From contig OZ243039.1 in assembly GCA_965212025.1 (NCBI GenBank), positions 1,116,001-1,180,000 of the forward strand: a stretch of 64,000 nucleotides of DNA. Reading direction: 5' to 3'. Positions 37,351 to 46,100 of the stretch are shown piece after piece. Each line of letters begins with the position of its first letter. Position 1 is the stretch's first letter. The position numbers were made by a program, and so were the translations under genes. The DNA comes from G965212025 sp965212025 (lineage in GTDB: Bacteria > Pseudomonadota > Gammaproteobacteria > Poriferisulfidales > Oxydemutatoraceae). The notes below the pieces were generated by a model. The model had not been told where the DNA came from. It worked only from the letters and a program-made list of their open reading frames with translations, and did no database searches.

Positions 37351-38073
37351 TCATGACGTTTTTCGTAGTTGCGCCTCGCCGTTTGTGACGCTGAGAACCT
37401 GACCGCCTTGCTCCCAGTCGCCAAGGACGAAGCGTCGGGCTTGGTATCTGCCCAGGTTGAATTCGTGTACGGCAGGGCGGTGCGTGTGACCGTGTATCAG
37501 CTGATCCACCCTAAATCGCTGCATGTAGAACTCAACCGTTTTCTGGTTGACATCCATAATGTGGCTTTCCAGGTTTCTTTTTTTCCTGGCCTCGCTTTTA
37601 CTTCGCAAGTAGGTGGAAATTTTTTTTCTGCGAGCCAGTGGCAGGGACTTGAAAATCCATTTCGAAAGGGGATTTTGCACCCACAGGCGGAAAACCTGGT
37701 ACGCAGTGTCATCGGTGCAAAACACGTCTCCGTGCGTGATCAAGGTGCGTCTGCCGCCCAGTCTGACCACCGATAGCTGAGATAGCAGCTTACAGCCGCT
37801 TCTACGCGCAAATTTGCGCCCAATGAGAAAATCACGGTTGCCATGGATAAAATAAATGGGCAGCTCCTTGCGTAGCTTCCGTAAGGCGGCAACGACAACC
37901 TCAAGTTCCGGTGCCATGGCGTCGTCCCCGATCCAGCTGTCAAAAAGATCGCCGAGGATATAAAGAGCCTTGGCTCCGGGAACCTCTTCTGCCAGATAGA
38001 GAAGAAAACGATCTGTGGTTTTCGGTCGTGCCGGGCTGAGATGGCAATCGGAAACGAATTCAATTCGACTCAT
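37351..38073 (-). CDS. lpxH: UDP-2,3-diacylglucosamine diphosphatase
   Basis: Lipid A synthesis: cleaves UDP-diacylglucosamine to lipid X on the inner face of the inner membrane. It has 240 residues. Metallophosphoesterase motifs FVSDCHLS, LGDLFDSWIGDD, IHGNRDFLIG, LITHGDVFCTDD and IHGHTHRPAVHEF bind the two Mn ions. The gene is next to a cyclophilin gene on the same strand, an arrangement common in the class. Confidence 0.96.
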   Translation of the reverse strand: MSRIEFVSDCHLSPARPKTTDRFLLYLAEEVPGAKALYILGDLFDSWIGDDAMAPELEVVVAALRKLRKELPIYFIHGNRDFLIGRKFARRSGCKLLSQLSVVRLGGRRTLITHGDVFCTDDTAYQVFRLWVQNPLSKWIFKSLPLARRKKISTYLRSKSEARKKRNLESHIMDVNQKTVEFYMQRFRVDQLIHGHTHRPAVHEFNLGRYQARRFVLGDWEQGGQVLSVTNGEAQLRKTS

Positions 38074-38139
38074 GAAAATTTATTTCGCCGTCGCGAATTC
38101 CGCATGGCAGAGACAGACCAGCTGTCGGCGACAACAGGG

Positions 38140-38781
38140 CTACTGTTTGAGCAACTCTGCCTTTTCAATCGTCACGGGCTGTTTTGGTACGTCGCTATGC
38201 CCCTTGGCCCTTCCTGTGGGTACGCCGGCAATTTTATCGACGACATCCATGCCTTGAGCAACCTTCCCGAAAACCGCGTATCCCCATCCTTGTTGGTTTT
38301 TGCCCGTGAAATCCAGAGAACTGTTATCAGACAGGTTAATGAAAAATTGCGAGCTGGCCGAATGGGGATCTCCGGAGCGCGCCATGGCCAGGGTGCCGCG
38401 CCGGTTCTTCAAGTCGTTATGGGCTTCATTCTGAATGGTTTTTGCAGTGGGCTTTTGTTGCATCTGAGCGGTAAATCCCCCGCCTTGGATAACAAAGCCA
38501 GAAATGACGCGGTGAAAAATCGTGTGGTCATAAAAACCGTTTTTTACGTAAGCCAGGAAGTTTGCTACAGTTTCCGGTGCCTTTTCCTGAAAAAGCTCAA
38601 TTTCCACGTTCCCCATGCTGGTTTTTAACAATACTTTCGGGTTATTGCTGACCAATGTTTTTGGCTCATCGCCTGGATTGCCTTTAGCTTGACCGCCTCC
38701 GTTTTCGGAACAGGCCGTCACCATTGCAAACCCAATCAAGGCCATTCCCAAAGTGGCAACGTTACTGTGGTGTTTTTCCAT
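38140..38781 (-). CDS. Cyclophilin-type peptidyl-prolyl isomerase, predicted lipoprotein
   Basis: Prolyl isomerase of 213 residues. The N-terminus has a signal sequence with a lipobox (FAMVTAC, Cys at residue 24), so it is probably a periplasm-facing lipoprotein, not the usual cytoplasmic PpiB. The core is typical: IFHRVISGFVIQGGGF, NEAHNDLKNRRGTLAMARSG, SASSQFFINL and YAVFGKVAQGMDVV. A glycine/asparagine-rich linker follows the Cys. It lies 66 bp upstream of lpxH and is divergent from smpB. Confidence 0.93.
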   Translation of the reverse strand: MEKHHSNVATLGMALIGFAMVTACSENGGGQAKGNPGDEPKTLVSNNPKVLLKTSMGNVEIELFQEKAPETVANFLAYVKNGFYDHTIFHRVISGFVIQGGGFTAQMQQKPTAKTIQNEAHNDLKNRRGTLAMARSGDPHSASSQFFINLSDNSSLDFTGKNQQGWGYAVFGKVAQGMDVVDKIAGVPTGRAKGHSDVPKQPVTIEKAELLKQ

Positions 38782-38968
38782 GCTAAAGCTCCTGAAATGC
38801 TAAAGTTTTCAATGTTACCAGAGGATGGATCTGAATCTCTTGTGTACATCGCTTCTGGCAAAGGTGCACGGTACGGCGACATTGGTAAATTTTCAGCACG
38901 GTACGTGAGTCTTGGGAGTACCATGACCCTTTTGCATAAGGTTTTTTAGAAGAAATGTCCGGAAACAA

Positions 38969-39448
38969 ATGCGTCGCCGCGTAAAGCGGCAGCCGGGATT
39001 GATCGCCGGTAATCCTCGGGCACGCCACGACTATCATATTGAGAAGACTTATGAGGCAGGGATCAGTCTGTTGGGTTGGGAAGTCAAAAGCCTGCGTTCT
39101 GGCCGCCTCTCATTGAAGGGCAGCTTTGTGCAAATGAGAAATCAGGAAGCGTTCTTGATTGCGTCACATATTTCGCCATTGGACACTTGTCCGGCGTACA
39201 TGGAAGCTAATGCCACGAGAGCACGGAAGCTGTTGCTGAACAAGATTGAATTGCGCCGTATGTATGCCGCCTTGGAACAACAGGGCTACTCCCTGATTCC
39301 AGTTCGTGCCTATTGGCGCAAAAACCGTGCGAAGCTGGAGATTGGCCTGGGAAAGGGCAAAAAGCTCTACGACAAGCGGGCGGTTTCACGCGAGCGCGAC
39401 TGGGCAAGAGAAAAGGATCGAATACTTAAGAAAGACATCAAGCTCTAA
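38969..39448 (+). CDS. smpB: SsrA-binding protein
   Basis: Binds tmRNA and carries it to stalled ribosomes. It has 159 residues with NPRARHDYHIEKTYEAGISL, GWEVKSLRSGRLSLKGSFV and the basic C-terminus YDKRAVSRERDWAREKDRIL that reaches the empty mRNA channel. The tmRNA gene itself is not seen nearby. Divergent from the cyclophilin gene. Confidence 0.97.
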   Translation: MRRRVKRQPGLIAGNPRARHDYHIEKTYEAGISLLGWEVKSLRSGRLSLKGSFVQMRNQEAFLIASHISPLDTCPAYMEANATRARKLLLNKIELRRMYAALEQQGYSLIPVRAYWRKNRAKLEIGLGKGKKLYDKRAVSRERDWAREKDRILKKDIKL

Positions 39449-39550
39449 AGTCCCCGCTTCCGCAGGCTTTCTGTGGTGACTGCTAAAATTGTGGCAATCG
39501 GACTGATTGGGCTTGAGGTCAAAACCGATGCCCGCAGAAATGTCAGGAGA

Positions 39551-40177
39551 CTATTTTTTCCGACTCAGCCGTATTGACTGTGTGCCCAGATGATCCTGAA
39601 GTAACCTGAGCATATCGGCTTCCGCGCTTCCGGAGCTTCCCTGCTTTTTCCAGCCTCCGCCGACCCTGACTTCTTGCACATAGCTTAGAGAAGTCATGGT
39701 GCCGCCTTTTTGATTGCTGCGAAGCTGTTGCACAAACCGGTCGCGCTGGGTTGCCTGGCGTGAACCGTCAGGTGATTTCTTCTCCCGCCAGCGGGTCAGG
39801 AGATAGCCTCGTTCTTTGCTCTGTTTTTCCACTTGGTAGCCATAGCGCTTCCAGAAACCCTGTACCCTCGACCAGACCACCGACTGCGGCGAGTCGGTTT
39901 CCAGCCATGTTTTGGAGCCGGTTTTTCGCAGGTGGGCAGTGGCCGAAGCAACACGGACGACGCGGGTTTTTTTGCGCAGTGCCTGGTGATCGGTCAACAT
40001 GAAGTGATCTGAGCCTTTCGGCTTGTCCAGACCGGGTGGCATTTCCAGTTCGTGGTTTTCTTCCACCATATAAGCTTCCGCCTTAAAAAAGGGAGATTGC
40101 AATTCATCGAAAAAGCTTTCTTTACCTGAACAGCCGGCCAGCACTGCGCAAAGAAACAAGATAGGTCTGAGAGTCAT
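39551..40177 (-). CDS. bamC: BamC-like outer-membrane assembly lipoprotein, short form
   Basis: Lipoprotein of 208 residues: signal MTLRPILFLCAVLAGC with the lipidated Cys at 16, then an extended stretch (LEMPPGLDKPKG) like the unstructured BamC N-terminus that contacts BamD, then one helix-grip-like domain with SPQSVVWSRVQGFWKRYGYQ and YLLTRWREKK. E. coli BamC has two such domains (about 340 residues), so the second is missing here. I use the ATG at 40177 in preference to the TTG at 40192. The place just downstream of dapA is the conserved one. Confidence 0.82.
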   Translation of the reverse strand: MTLRPILFLCAVLAGCSGKESFFDELQSPFFKAEAYMVEENHELEMPPGLDKPKGSDHFMLTDHQALRKKTRVVRVASATAHLRKTGSKTWLETDSPQSVVWSRVQGFWKRYGYQVEKQSKERGYLLTRWREKKSPDGSRQATQRDRFVQQLRSNQKGGTMTSLSYVQEVRVGGGWKKQGSSGSAEADMLRLLQDHLGTQSIRLSRKK

Positions 40178-40202
40178 ATTTTTAGTTCGCAAAGTGTTTC
40201 CT

Positions 40203-41105
40203 CTATGGGGCGAGGATGCCGGCGGCTTTGGCCACGCTGCGCAAAGTACCGTGATGTGTCTGGGAAAGCCATGTCAGTGGCAAACGGATGCCTGGCGGTA
40301 TTTTACCCATTTCACACAGCAGCCACTTTACGGGAATCGGGTTGGATTCGCAAAACAAAGCTTTGTGCAAAGCTTGCAAGCGCTGATCAATGCGCTCGGT
40401 GCCGGCGTGATCCTTTGCCAGAGCAGAACGGCACATATCACTGACCAGGCGGGGAGCAACATTGGCGGTCACGGAGATCACGCCATGACCACCACGCAAA
40501 ATCGTGTCTGCGGCCATGAAATCTTCACCGCTGAAAATTATAAAATCTTCACCGCAAAGACGGGAAATTTCCTGGGTTCTTTGTGGATCGCCGGAGGCTT
40601 CCTTGATGCCGACTATGTTGTCGATTTCGCTCAAACGGCAAATGGTTTCAGGAAGCATGTCACACGCCGTGCGCGAAGGGACGTTGTACAGAATCTGCGG
40701 AATGTCCACTGCTTCGGCAATGCTTCGATAGTGCTGGTACAGCCCTTCCTGAGTCGGCTTGTTGTAATACGGAGTGATCAGCAGACAGGCGTCGGCGTTT
40801 TCGTGCGCGGCATTCCGGCTCAATCTGATCGCCTCGGCGGTGGCATTGGTTCCGGTTCCGGCAATGACCGGTACGCGACCGTTGACGGCCTGAACGGTTT
40901 CGCTGACCACCCGGCAATGCTCCTGAAAGTTCAGCGTGGCCGCTTCGCCGGTTGTTCCGCCGGGGACAATGGCGTTAGTGCCTTCCTGGACGTGAAAATC
41001 AACCAAGCGGTGCAAGGCGGGCAGAGCCAGTTCGCCACTGGATTGCATCGGAGTGACCATTGCCACCACGCTTCCTTTGAATCGCTGTAGATTTGTGCTC
41101 GTCAT
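40203..41105 (-). CDS. dapA: 4-hydroxy-tetrahydrodipicolinate synthase
   Basis: Condenses pyruvate and aspartate semialdehyde in lysine and diaminopimelate synthesis. It has 300 residues from the ATG at 41105; a longer frame to 41156 adds 17 non-conserved residues. GTTGEAATLNFQEH, PYYNKPTQEGLYQHY (catalytic Tyr), YNVPSRTACDM and the Schiff-base lysine in IVGIKEASGD are intact. 25 bp precede bamC. Confidence 0.97.
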   Translation of the reverse strand: MTSTNLQRFKGSVVAMVTPMQSSGELALPALHRLVDFHVQEGTNAIVPGGTTGEAATLNFQEHCRVVSETVQAVNGRVPVIAGTGTNATAEAIRLSRNAAHENADACLLITPYYNKPTQEGLYQHYRSIAEAVDIPQILYNVPSRTACDMLPETICRLSEIDNIVGIKEASGDPQRTQEISRLCGEDFIIFSGEDFMAADTILRGGHGVISVTANVAPRLVSDMCRSALAKDHAGTERIDQRLQALHKALFCESNPIPVKWLLCEMGKIPPGIRLPLTWLSQTHHGTLRSVAKAAGILAP

Positions 41106-41185
41106 GTTCCTGCGGGTCTGCGGGCTAATGGTAATGAGCCACGTTCCAATTGACAAGAACTCAAGCCTGTGAATACCATTGGCAA

Positions 41186-41650
41186 ATGGCTGAACTCACC
41201 GTGGGGAGCGTTTTCCCCGACTTCACATTGCCGGCAACGAACGGCGAATTCACATTGTCGCAACAGCGTGGCAAAAAACTGGTGTTGTATTTCTACCCAC
41301 GCGACAACACCCCCGGTTGCACCCGCGAGGGGCAAGATTTTGCCAGTCAACATCGGCACTTCAAACGTTTGAAGGTACCGGTTTACGGGGTGTCACGCGA
41401 CACCCTTGCCGCGCACGAAAAATTTCGCGCCAAATTCGACTTCCCCTTTGACTTGATCGCTGACAAGGAAGAGACCCTGTGTTCCCGGCTGGGATTGATG
41501 AAAGACAAGAATATGTACGGGAAAAAAGTGCGCGGCCTTGAGCGCACCACGTTTTTGCTGGACGAAGAAGGAGTCGTACAACGTATATGGTCAAAAGTGA
41601 AAGTGCCCGGCCACGTTGACGAAGTGTTGGCAGCGGCGAAATCCCTTTGA
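41186..41650 (+). CDS. bcp: Thioredoxin-dependent peroxiredoxin, Bcp/PrxQ type
   Basis: Reduces hydroperoxides. It has 154 residues from the ATG at 41186 (MAELTVGSVFPDFTLPAT). The peroxidatic Cys is in YPRDNTPGCTREGQDF. The resolving Cys that E. coli Bcp has five residues later is replaced (Q or D there). A further Cys lies in EETLCSRLGLM. It therefore works either as a one-Cys enzyme or with a different resolving Cys. Divergent from dapA. Confidence 0.93.
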   Translation: MAELTVGSVFPDFTLPATNGEFTLSQQRGKKLVLYFYPRDNTPGCTREGQDFASQHRHFKRLKVPVYGVSRDTLAAHEKFRAKFDFPFDLIADKEETLCSRLGLMKDKNMYGKKVRGLERTTFLLDEEGVVQRIWSKVKVPGHVDEVLAAAKSL

Positions 41651-41656
41651 AGCCCG

Positions 41657-42730
41657 CTATCGGAACTCCTGGTGTTGGGCGTATTGTCGCGGCCAGGCTT
41701 TTAGTACCGCGTTCACCAGCGTTGCCAGTGGAATGGCAAAAAATATTCCCCACACTCCCCAGATGCTGCCGAAGGTCAAAACAGCCAGGATGATGGCGAT
41801 TGGGTGAAGGTTCACGGCCTCGGAAAACAGCAGAGGCACCAAGATATTGGCATCAAGAAATTGCAGCGCCAGATAAACCCCAAGCAAGTAATAAAAGTCA
41901 CTGCTCAGCCCCCATTGCGTATGCGCAACCAGCACGACCGGCACCGTTACAATCGCAATGCCGATGTAGGGAATGATGACAGATAACCCGACCAACAAAG
42001 AAAGCAATGGCGCGTAGTTCAGGCCGAGAAAATAAAAGGCGATCCATGTGACCGCCCACAACACAGCAACTTCAATGACCTTGCCTCGGATGTAGCCCGC
42101 TATTCCCCGGTTCACTTCGCCCCATACCGTGCGGGTGAGAGCCTGGCTTTCCTGTTTGGGAAGGAAGCCGGAGAGCCACCCCCAGATTTGATCTTTGTCT
42201 TTTAGCATGAAAAAAATGATCAGCGGCACGAGTACCAGGTACACCAAAGTGGTAATGGCGGTCGTTAAGGTGGACAGCGACACTGCCAGCAGACCTTTGC
42301 CGTAATTCAGAAGATTGGTTTTCAGGTTTTGAACCACTTCGGTGATTTCCTGCTCGCTGAAAAGTTCCGGGTACTTCTCTGGCAATTGGGAAAGCAGGGC
42401 TTGGCTCTTGGCAAAAAATTGCGGCAGTTCTGTCATGAGCCGAGCGAGCTGCCCGTATAAAACCGGAATGATAAAAAGCAGAAACATGACGGAAAAGGCA
42501 AGAAAAGCACCAAAGATCAATGTCAGCGCCAATCCACCCGGCATACCTGTGCGGCGCAAAGAGGTAATCGCGCCGTCCAGAAGGTAGGCGAGAATCAGGC
42601 TGGAAAGCAAGGGACCCAGAATGTCGCCAGCAAAGGAAATTACGCTGATCCCAATGGCTAGCAGAATAACGAGCAGGACAACCTGAGGGTTGGAAAGAGA
42701 GCGCTTCCACCAGCTTTGGATCACATCCAT
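41657..42730 (-). CDS. AI-2E family transporter (PerM-like permease)
   Basis: Inner-membrane protein of about 357 residues with seven to eight helices: paired helices near the start (VVLLVILLAIGISVISFAG), a large loop with amphipathic segments (FFAKSQALLSQLPEKYPELF), and the conserved C-terminal PIAIILAVLTFGSIWGVWGI. Family members have been linked to AI-2 export or sodium/proton exchange; the substrate here is unknown. The ATG at 42730 gives MDVIQSWWKRSLSN. A TTG at 42766 is less likely. It converges on bcp, with 6 bp between the stops. Confidence 0.85.
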   Translation of the reverse strand: MDVIQSWWKRSLSNPQVVLLVILLAIGISVISFAGDILGPLLSSLILAYLLDGAITSLRRTGMPGGLALTLIFGAFLAFSVMFLLFIIPVLYGQLARLMTELPQFFAKSQALLSQLPEKYPELFSEQEITEVVQNLKTNLLNYGKGLLAVSLSTLTTAITTLVYLVLVPLIIFFMLKDKDQIWGWLSGFLPKQESQALTRTVWGEVNRGIAGYIRGKVIEVAVLWAVTWIAFYFLGLNYAPLLSLLVGLSVIIPYIGIAIVTVPVVLVAHTQWGLSSDFYYLLGVYLALQFLDANILVPLLFSEAVNLHPIAIILAVLTFGSIWGVWGIFFAIPLATLVNAVLKAWPRQYAQHQEFR

Positions 42731-43163
42731 TTTTTGATACTCACTGGCGTTTCCGGTTTCAGTCAAGTGGGCTCAAAGCCATGCGGCAGGCGGTCACTTT
42801 TTGTGTACCCAAGCCCAATAATGATAAAAGGATGGTGGGAGAGCAAAGGTTGTTTTCGCAAGTCGTTTCCGTTCCGGTTGAGCCGGACTTTCCGGCACAA
42901 GACATTTTTAGCGCTTCCTGCATGGTTGGCAGACCGATTGTAACGCAAGGAAACAGAGAGCAGCGTCGAAAAGATGATTGGTGACCGTTTTGATAAACAT
43001 GAGGCTCGAGGGCTGGCGGATAAAAGTACAGGGGAGGTGTGGCACTTTTGCTTTTAGAAGGCACTGTACGTTCTGCCGGGAAACGATTGGTTCCTGTCAT
43101 GCGTAAAGCGAAAGCCGTTTTGGTCTTGGGACGGACCGCGCCGAGATTAGTACAGTCCAGCTC
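42731..43163. other. Intergenic region upstream of the protease locus
   Basis: About 430 bp without a recognisable gene. From about 43075 it resembles the 5' flank of the second protease gene (cgggaaacg, then gcgaaagccgtttt at 43108 and 48478), so the protease duplication includes upstream sequence. The remainder shows nothing I can name. Confidence 0.55.
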
Positions 43164-46100
43164 ATGATGGTGCGTTTGAAATGCTTTGTCTGGGGGGCAC
43201 AGAGACTGATCAGAAACAGATATTGCTTATTGGCTCTGCTGCTGCTGTTGCTGGCGCCTGGCGTGTTTTCGCAAAGCATGCCTGGCAGGGAAGTTGAGTT
43301 GCCGCAGGTGCAATCGAGTCCTGAAATTCGCCATGCCTGGAAAGCAGCGGTTGAAAATTATCCCTTGCAGGCAACGCAGCTTGATCTTTCCGTGCTGAGT
43401 GACAAAGAACAGGAAGAAATCCAAAGTTTGCTCAGTGACCCGATAAAGACCTACGTGGGGATTGGCAGAAACGTACACCTGACTGAAGCAAATTGGGCAA
43501 TGGTCAAGCGGCAAGACGGGTTTGCAATATGGCAGGCACAGATCCATTCTCCGGCGGCCTTGTCTTTGAAGGTGCGTTTCAGCGATTTTGATCTTGGGTT
43601 GGGGATGTCCGTCAAAGTGTACGGTCTCAGTGGTGGCATCGGTGCCCCGGTTGAAGAATATGCGGGTCGTGGATTGGGAGACGATGGGGAGTTTTGGTCA
43701 TTGGCGGTTCCTGGAGACTCGGTGGCCGTGGAGTACTGGCTTCCTGCCGAGCTTGAGATGCGCCCTGCTGATTTTCCCTTCAAGGTGGAAAGAATCAGCC
43801 ATCGCTTCAGGGAAGAAGGCAAGCTGTCCGGAGTGAATGTGAGGCTCCTTGTCCCCCGACAATCCACTTGTGGATCTCCAGTGCCTGTCTGTTCCGCAAA
43901 GAATGAAGTGGCGCGGGGTGTTGCTCGCTATTACGTCATTAGGGATGACGGGAAAGAAAGACAGTGTTCTGGCACCTTACTGAACAATGGAAGCGGGTCA
44001 GGGAACCGTGCGCTTTATTTTCTCACAGCTTTTCATTGCATCGATGGGGTGGTGCGTTCTTCCGAAGTTCCCAAAGACACATTCATCAATACGGAGTTCC
44101 GGTTTCGTTACGATAATTGCACTGATAAATCTGAATACATTGAGGGTAGAGGCGCGACATTTGTTGCCGGAAGTGTGATCACGGTGGGGGATTGGGCGCT
44201 GTTGCGCATTGATGGGGAACTGACCGGTGGCAGCGGGGGTGGCTACACCCTTCTGGGTTGGGATTCTGCAAATCTTTCAAGATTTGCAGGCTACACGATT
44301 CATCACGGAAGTGGCCTACCGCAAAGGCGCTCTTCATTTGACAGCATCGGTCTTGATTATGTGGCAAGAGTTGTGACGAATGGCAATGGCGGTCGTTCAA
44401 CAGTTTTTTTGCCGTGCTCGGGTGCAGGCTGCTCGCATTTCGACTTGCGATTTAATCAAAGTATTTCTGGCGGTGCGTCAGGTGCTTCCATCTTGGTTGA
44501 TGGTGACAAGCCGCAAGTGGTGGGCGTGCTTACGAATACTAATGAGACCTGCGGAGGGAATGCTTCCAGGTTCAGCAAGATGTACGAGGATGGGCGGGTT
44601 CAGGGAGCACTCACTTACGGTGACGATTATTTTCGGGACAGGGGAGAGGCGAGAAGCTTTGATGACTCGGCTCGGCCTGACTACAACCCCGTCCCGCCTG
44701 CGATTGAAGGTGATGCCGAGATTGTGATCGGTGTGGTACATGGCAGTAATGGCTTGCCACTGACTTTGCGTGCCGAGGCGTTTGATGTCCGTTCCTTGCG
44801 CTGGGGTCTGCTGGAGGATTCAGGCCCGAGCGTGGCGGGAAGTGGGGTGCGTTTTCTGGAGGACAAAGGGGCGCGGGCACGTCTTGTCTACGAGGTTCCC
44901 GGGGGGATTAAAGAGCAAGATCAGTTTTCTGTGCAGGTGAGCAGTGCGGGGGGCAGCGATATGGTGACTGTACGCGTGCGACTTATTGGTGGGCCATTGC
45001 CGTTGCCGCCAGAGTGCGAGGGAAAGGGGTTGGCGACGGTTCCGGGGAATGGGACACTTGGCAATCCCTATCAACTGAGCACGCTTTGCCAACTGCAGGA
45101 CATCAATTCGCAGCTCGACTCTCACTATCGCCTGACTGCCGATATTGATGCTTCTTCCAGCCGGGACTGGAATGGTGGAAGCGGGTTTCATCCTGTCGCC
45201 AAGGGTGTAGGAATCTTCCAGATTTTTGAACTGCTTGATGGTGAGTTGGCGTTAAGGAGTACTTACGAAAGGACTCTGTCGCAATATGTTTTTAGAGGTT
45301 CCTTCGATGGCGGCGGTTTTTCCATTGATGGACTGGTGGTGAACCGGGAAGAGGAAGAACTCGTGGGTCTGTTTTCCATCACGGATGGTGCCACCTTCAG
45401 GAATGTGCGGCTTTTGAACTCGGAAATAAAAGGGCGCGACGGAGTTGGCACCTTGGCAGGACTCATGATTCGCAGCACGGTTTCTGGGTTCCATTTCAGG
45501 GGCGGTGTCGATGGGATCTCGGATGTAGGAAGCCTTTCGGGGATCAGTTTTTCCGGGAGCTTTGAAAACGGCTCGGTAACCGGTTCGGTACAGGGGGCTG
45601 AAGATTTTGTCGGTGGTCTTGCAGGGGGGCATTTTGGGGGGACTGTGTCCGATGTTTCAGCGTACGGGTTGACCGTCTCGGGAAGAAACTATGTTGGCGG
45701 GCTCGTCGGCCATGATAGAAACAGCACCATCAGCGACAGCAATGCGCATACAGAGGTTTCCGGAGACGATTTTGTCGGGGGCTTGACTGGGTGGAGCCAA
45801 GGAGGAACGCTTGGTAAATGCTTCGTAACCGGCACGGCCAACGGCTTCAGCGTTGTTGGCGGACTCGCAGGATGGGTTCGTGGAAGTGACATCATCGACA
45901 GTTACGCGACAGCTTCTGCCTCGGGAACTGACAACGTGGGCGGATTGGTAGGCTGGAGCAGCAATGGAGGGGCTATCAGCAACAGTTATGCGACCGGAGC
46001 TGCTACCGGCACCACTTGGGTAGGCAGCCTGGTTGGTGATAATCAGGGCGAAGTCAGGAACAGCTATGCCTCGGGTGTGGTTACGCCGGTAGGGAATGGT

